From NCBI RefSeq assembly GCF_900101615.1, contig NZ_FMZX01000002.1, positions 248,001 to 312,000 on the forward strand: 64,000 bases of DNA. Direction: 5' to 3'. Shown in pieces: positions 62,752 to 64,000 of this stretch. Source of the stretch: Belnapia rosea. Its GTDB lineage: Bacteria; Pseudomonadota; Alphaproteobacteria; Acetobacterales; Acetobacteraceae. The notes under the pieces are model-generated. The model ran no database searches. It was not told the DNA's origin and saw only the letters and a program-made list of their open reading frames with translations. A program made the translations under genes and the position numbers. How positions within the stretch are numbered: position 1 is the stretch's first letter; each line of letters starts with the position of its first letter.

Positions 62752-64000
62752 CTAATAGACGTCGCGCTGGTAGCGGTGCTGGCGGGCCAGCGCCACGATC
62801 CAGTCGCGGGCCTGGTCGGCACTCATGCCGCCTTGCTGCATGGCGACCTGGCGGAGGGCGGTGTCGACATCCTTCGCCATGCGGGAGGCGTCGCCGCAGA
62901 CATAGACATGCGCGCCGTCCTGCAGCCAGCGCCAGAGATCGGCGGCCGCCTCGCGCATGCGGTCCTGCACATAGACCTTCTGCACGCCGTCGCGCGACCA
63001 GGCGAGGGAGAGCGTCGTGAGCAGGCCCTCCTCGCGCCAGGCCTCGATCTCCGGGCGGAAGAGGAAGTCCGTCGCGCTGCGCTGGTCGCCGAAGAAGAGC
63101 CAGTTGCGGCCGCGGGCGCCGGTCGCCGCGCGGTGCTGGAGAAAGGCGCGGAAGGGGGCGATGCCGGTGCCCGGGCCGATCATGATGACCGGCGTCCCGG
63201 GGTTCTCGGGCAGGCGGAAGTGGCTGGGCTGGATATAGGCACGGAGCGGCTGGTCGGGCGAGGCGCGGAAGGCGAGGTGGCAGGAGGCGATGCCGTCGCG
63301 CAGCCGCCCACGGCGCTCGGCGCGGATGACGCCGACGCAGAGCTCGACCTTGCCGGGCGCGGCGAGCGGCGAGGAGGCGATGGAGTAGAGGCGGGGCTTC
63401 AGCACGGGGAGGGAGGCGATGAGGTCGGCGATGGGCGGGCGGGCGGAGGGGAAGGCCGTCAGCAGGTCGAGCAGGTCGGCCTCCTTCGGCTCGGCATCGT
63501 CGTCGCCGTCGGAGAGCTTGCGGAGCATCGCCGCTTCCTTCGGGTCGCGGGCGGCGCCGGCGAGGAGGTCCGTGGTGCGGTCGAGGGGACGGGCGATGTC
63601 GCGCTCGCGCAGCAGGACGGGGCGGAGGGCGGAGTCGGCGCCGAGGGCGTCCATCACCGCATCGACCAGGGCGGGGTCGTTCTCGGCCACCACGCCGAGG
63701 CTGTCGCCGGGCTGGTAGGCCAGGCCGCTGCCGGCGAGGTCGAGGACGACATGGCGGACATCCTTGGCCGAGGCGGGACCCGTCAGGCGCGTCGCGGCGA
63801 GGAAGCCGATGGGTTCGCCGATGGGGCCGGCGGGTTTGGGCGCCGCCACGGGTGCGGCGGGGGCGAGGATGGCGGCTTCGGACAGCAGCGCCTTCAGCGC
63901 CTTCGAGGTCGGCTTGCCGCCGGGGACGCAGAGGGAGGCGGAGGTCTCGGCGCCGGAGGCCAGGGCCTCGGCATAGGTCTGGCAGACATAGCCGCACTGG
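62752..64000 (-). CDS. FeS-containing CysJ-like flavoprotein reductase (5' end beyond window)
   Basis: The reading frame runs off the window, so the N-terminus is missing. The visible part begins QCGYVCQTYAEALASG followed by LCVPGG. This resembles the small 4Fe-4S FeS domain (PF04060-like), with Cys at CGYVC and LCVPGG. From about 50 residues on it is the FAD/NADPH half of sulfite reductase flavoproteins: PRLYSIASSPL, IMIGPGTGIAPFRAFLQHR, and the C-terminal ARQHRYQRDVY. It lies upstream of nasA on the same strand and probably passes NADPH electrons to it. A GTG at 63849 is an internal codon, not a start. Confidence 0.85.
   Translation of the reverse strand, partial: QCGYVCQTYAEALASGAETSASLCVPGGKPTSKALKALLSEAAILAPAAPVAAPKPAGPIGEPIGFLAATRLTGPASAKDVRHVVLDLAGSGLAYQPGDSLGVVAENDPALVDAVMDALGADSALRPVLLRERDIARPLDRTTDLLAGAARDPKEAAMLRKLSDGDDDAEPKEADLLDLLTAFPSARPPIADLIASLPVLKPRLYSIASSPLAAPGKVELCVGVIRAERRGRLRDGIASCHLAFRASPDQPLRAYIQPSHFRLPENPGTPVIMIGPGTGIAPFRAFLQHRAATGARGRNWLFFGDQRSATDFLFRPEIEAWREEGLLTTLSLAWSRDGVQKVYVQDRMREAAADLWRWLQDGAHVYVCGDASRMAKDVDTALRQVAMQQGGMSADQARDWIVALARQHRYQRDVY

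Noticed and set aside
60404-62755. A 783-codon open frame on the plus strand opposite nasA
   Set aside because: It mirrors third-position G/C bias of nasA, has no recognisable motifs and is Gly/Ala/Glu-monotonous. It is a high-GC antisense shadow.
60053-63997. A single open frame of over 1300 codons covering nasA and the upstream reductase region
   Set aside because: Its upstream third is an Arg/Pro-rich shadow of the reductase gene in another frame. The real nasA starts at the N-terminal cluster motif at 62620.

Overview
The window is a high-GC stretch (by eye roughly 70% G+C) of an alphaproteobacterial chromosome, most like the Acetobacteraceae (Roseomonas and relatives). The evidence is the flagellar regulators FlbT and FliX, a one-cysteine DksA, a bc1 complex encoded as petABC, phasin and UbiK-type proteins, two Bug-type solute receptors and consistent codon use. 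It is mostly ordinary core chromosome: I saw no tRNA, rRNA, CRISPR array, insertion sequence or prophage.

Layout. 0-6 kb: glmU-glmS (cell-wall amino sugar supply) facing a bacteriophytochrome HWE histidine kinase with a fused receiver. 6-12.8 kb: a succinate-semialdehyde-type dehydrogenase, a Sel1-repeat protein, glutathione reductase, class II DAHP synthase and a nicotinate phosphoribosyltransferase-family enzyme. 12.7-18.3 kb: a methyltransferase, two tandem paralogous small proteins coupled to gltX, then cysS and a TrmJ-like tRNA methyltransferase. 18.3-24.5 kb: a SnoaL-like protein, rpsD with promoter, leader and terminator, an ECF41 sigma factor with its oxidoreductase partner, a TspO-like membrane protein, a glycosyltransferase, mtnP and a tiny lipoprotein. 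24.5-28.3 kb: petABC and hemF. 28.4-33.6 kb: the scar of a deleted molybdenum hydroxylase operon, a quinone reductase, a Na+/H+ antiporter, a Bug receptor and a phosphatase.

33.6-51.8 kb: two flagellar blocks. The first holds a FlaG-like protein, flbT, flgL, flgK and flgE, with fliK and flgD divergent. The second holds flgI-flgJ-flgN, with fliX and dksA divergent. Between them lie housekeeping genes (rfaD-lgt-methyltransferase-pgeF-lipoprotein, ubiK, ybjN-like, proC, a TetR-like regulator, phasin). Both divergent flagellar intergenic regions carry a sigma-54-type promoter and the same composite palindrome, which I read as a shared enhancer for a FlbD-type activator.

51.9-64 kb: a Bug receptor coupled to a CoA transferase, a YpfJ-like metallopeptidase, two stress-type small proteins, a barbiturase/cyanuric acid hydrolase-family enzyme divergent from a RidA/CnbZ-like protein, and an assimilatory nitrate module (FeS-flavoprotein reductase cut by the window edge, nasA, cysG).

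The most noteworthy observations are the ECF41 promoter inside the sigma gene's own 3' end, the composite flagellar enhancer, the iorA/iorB fusion scar, the paralogous pair before gltX, and a hairpin that encodes the last five codons of two converging genes. No entirely new defence or mobile system is evident.
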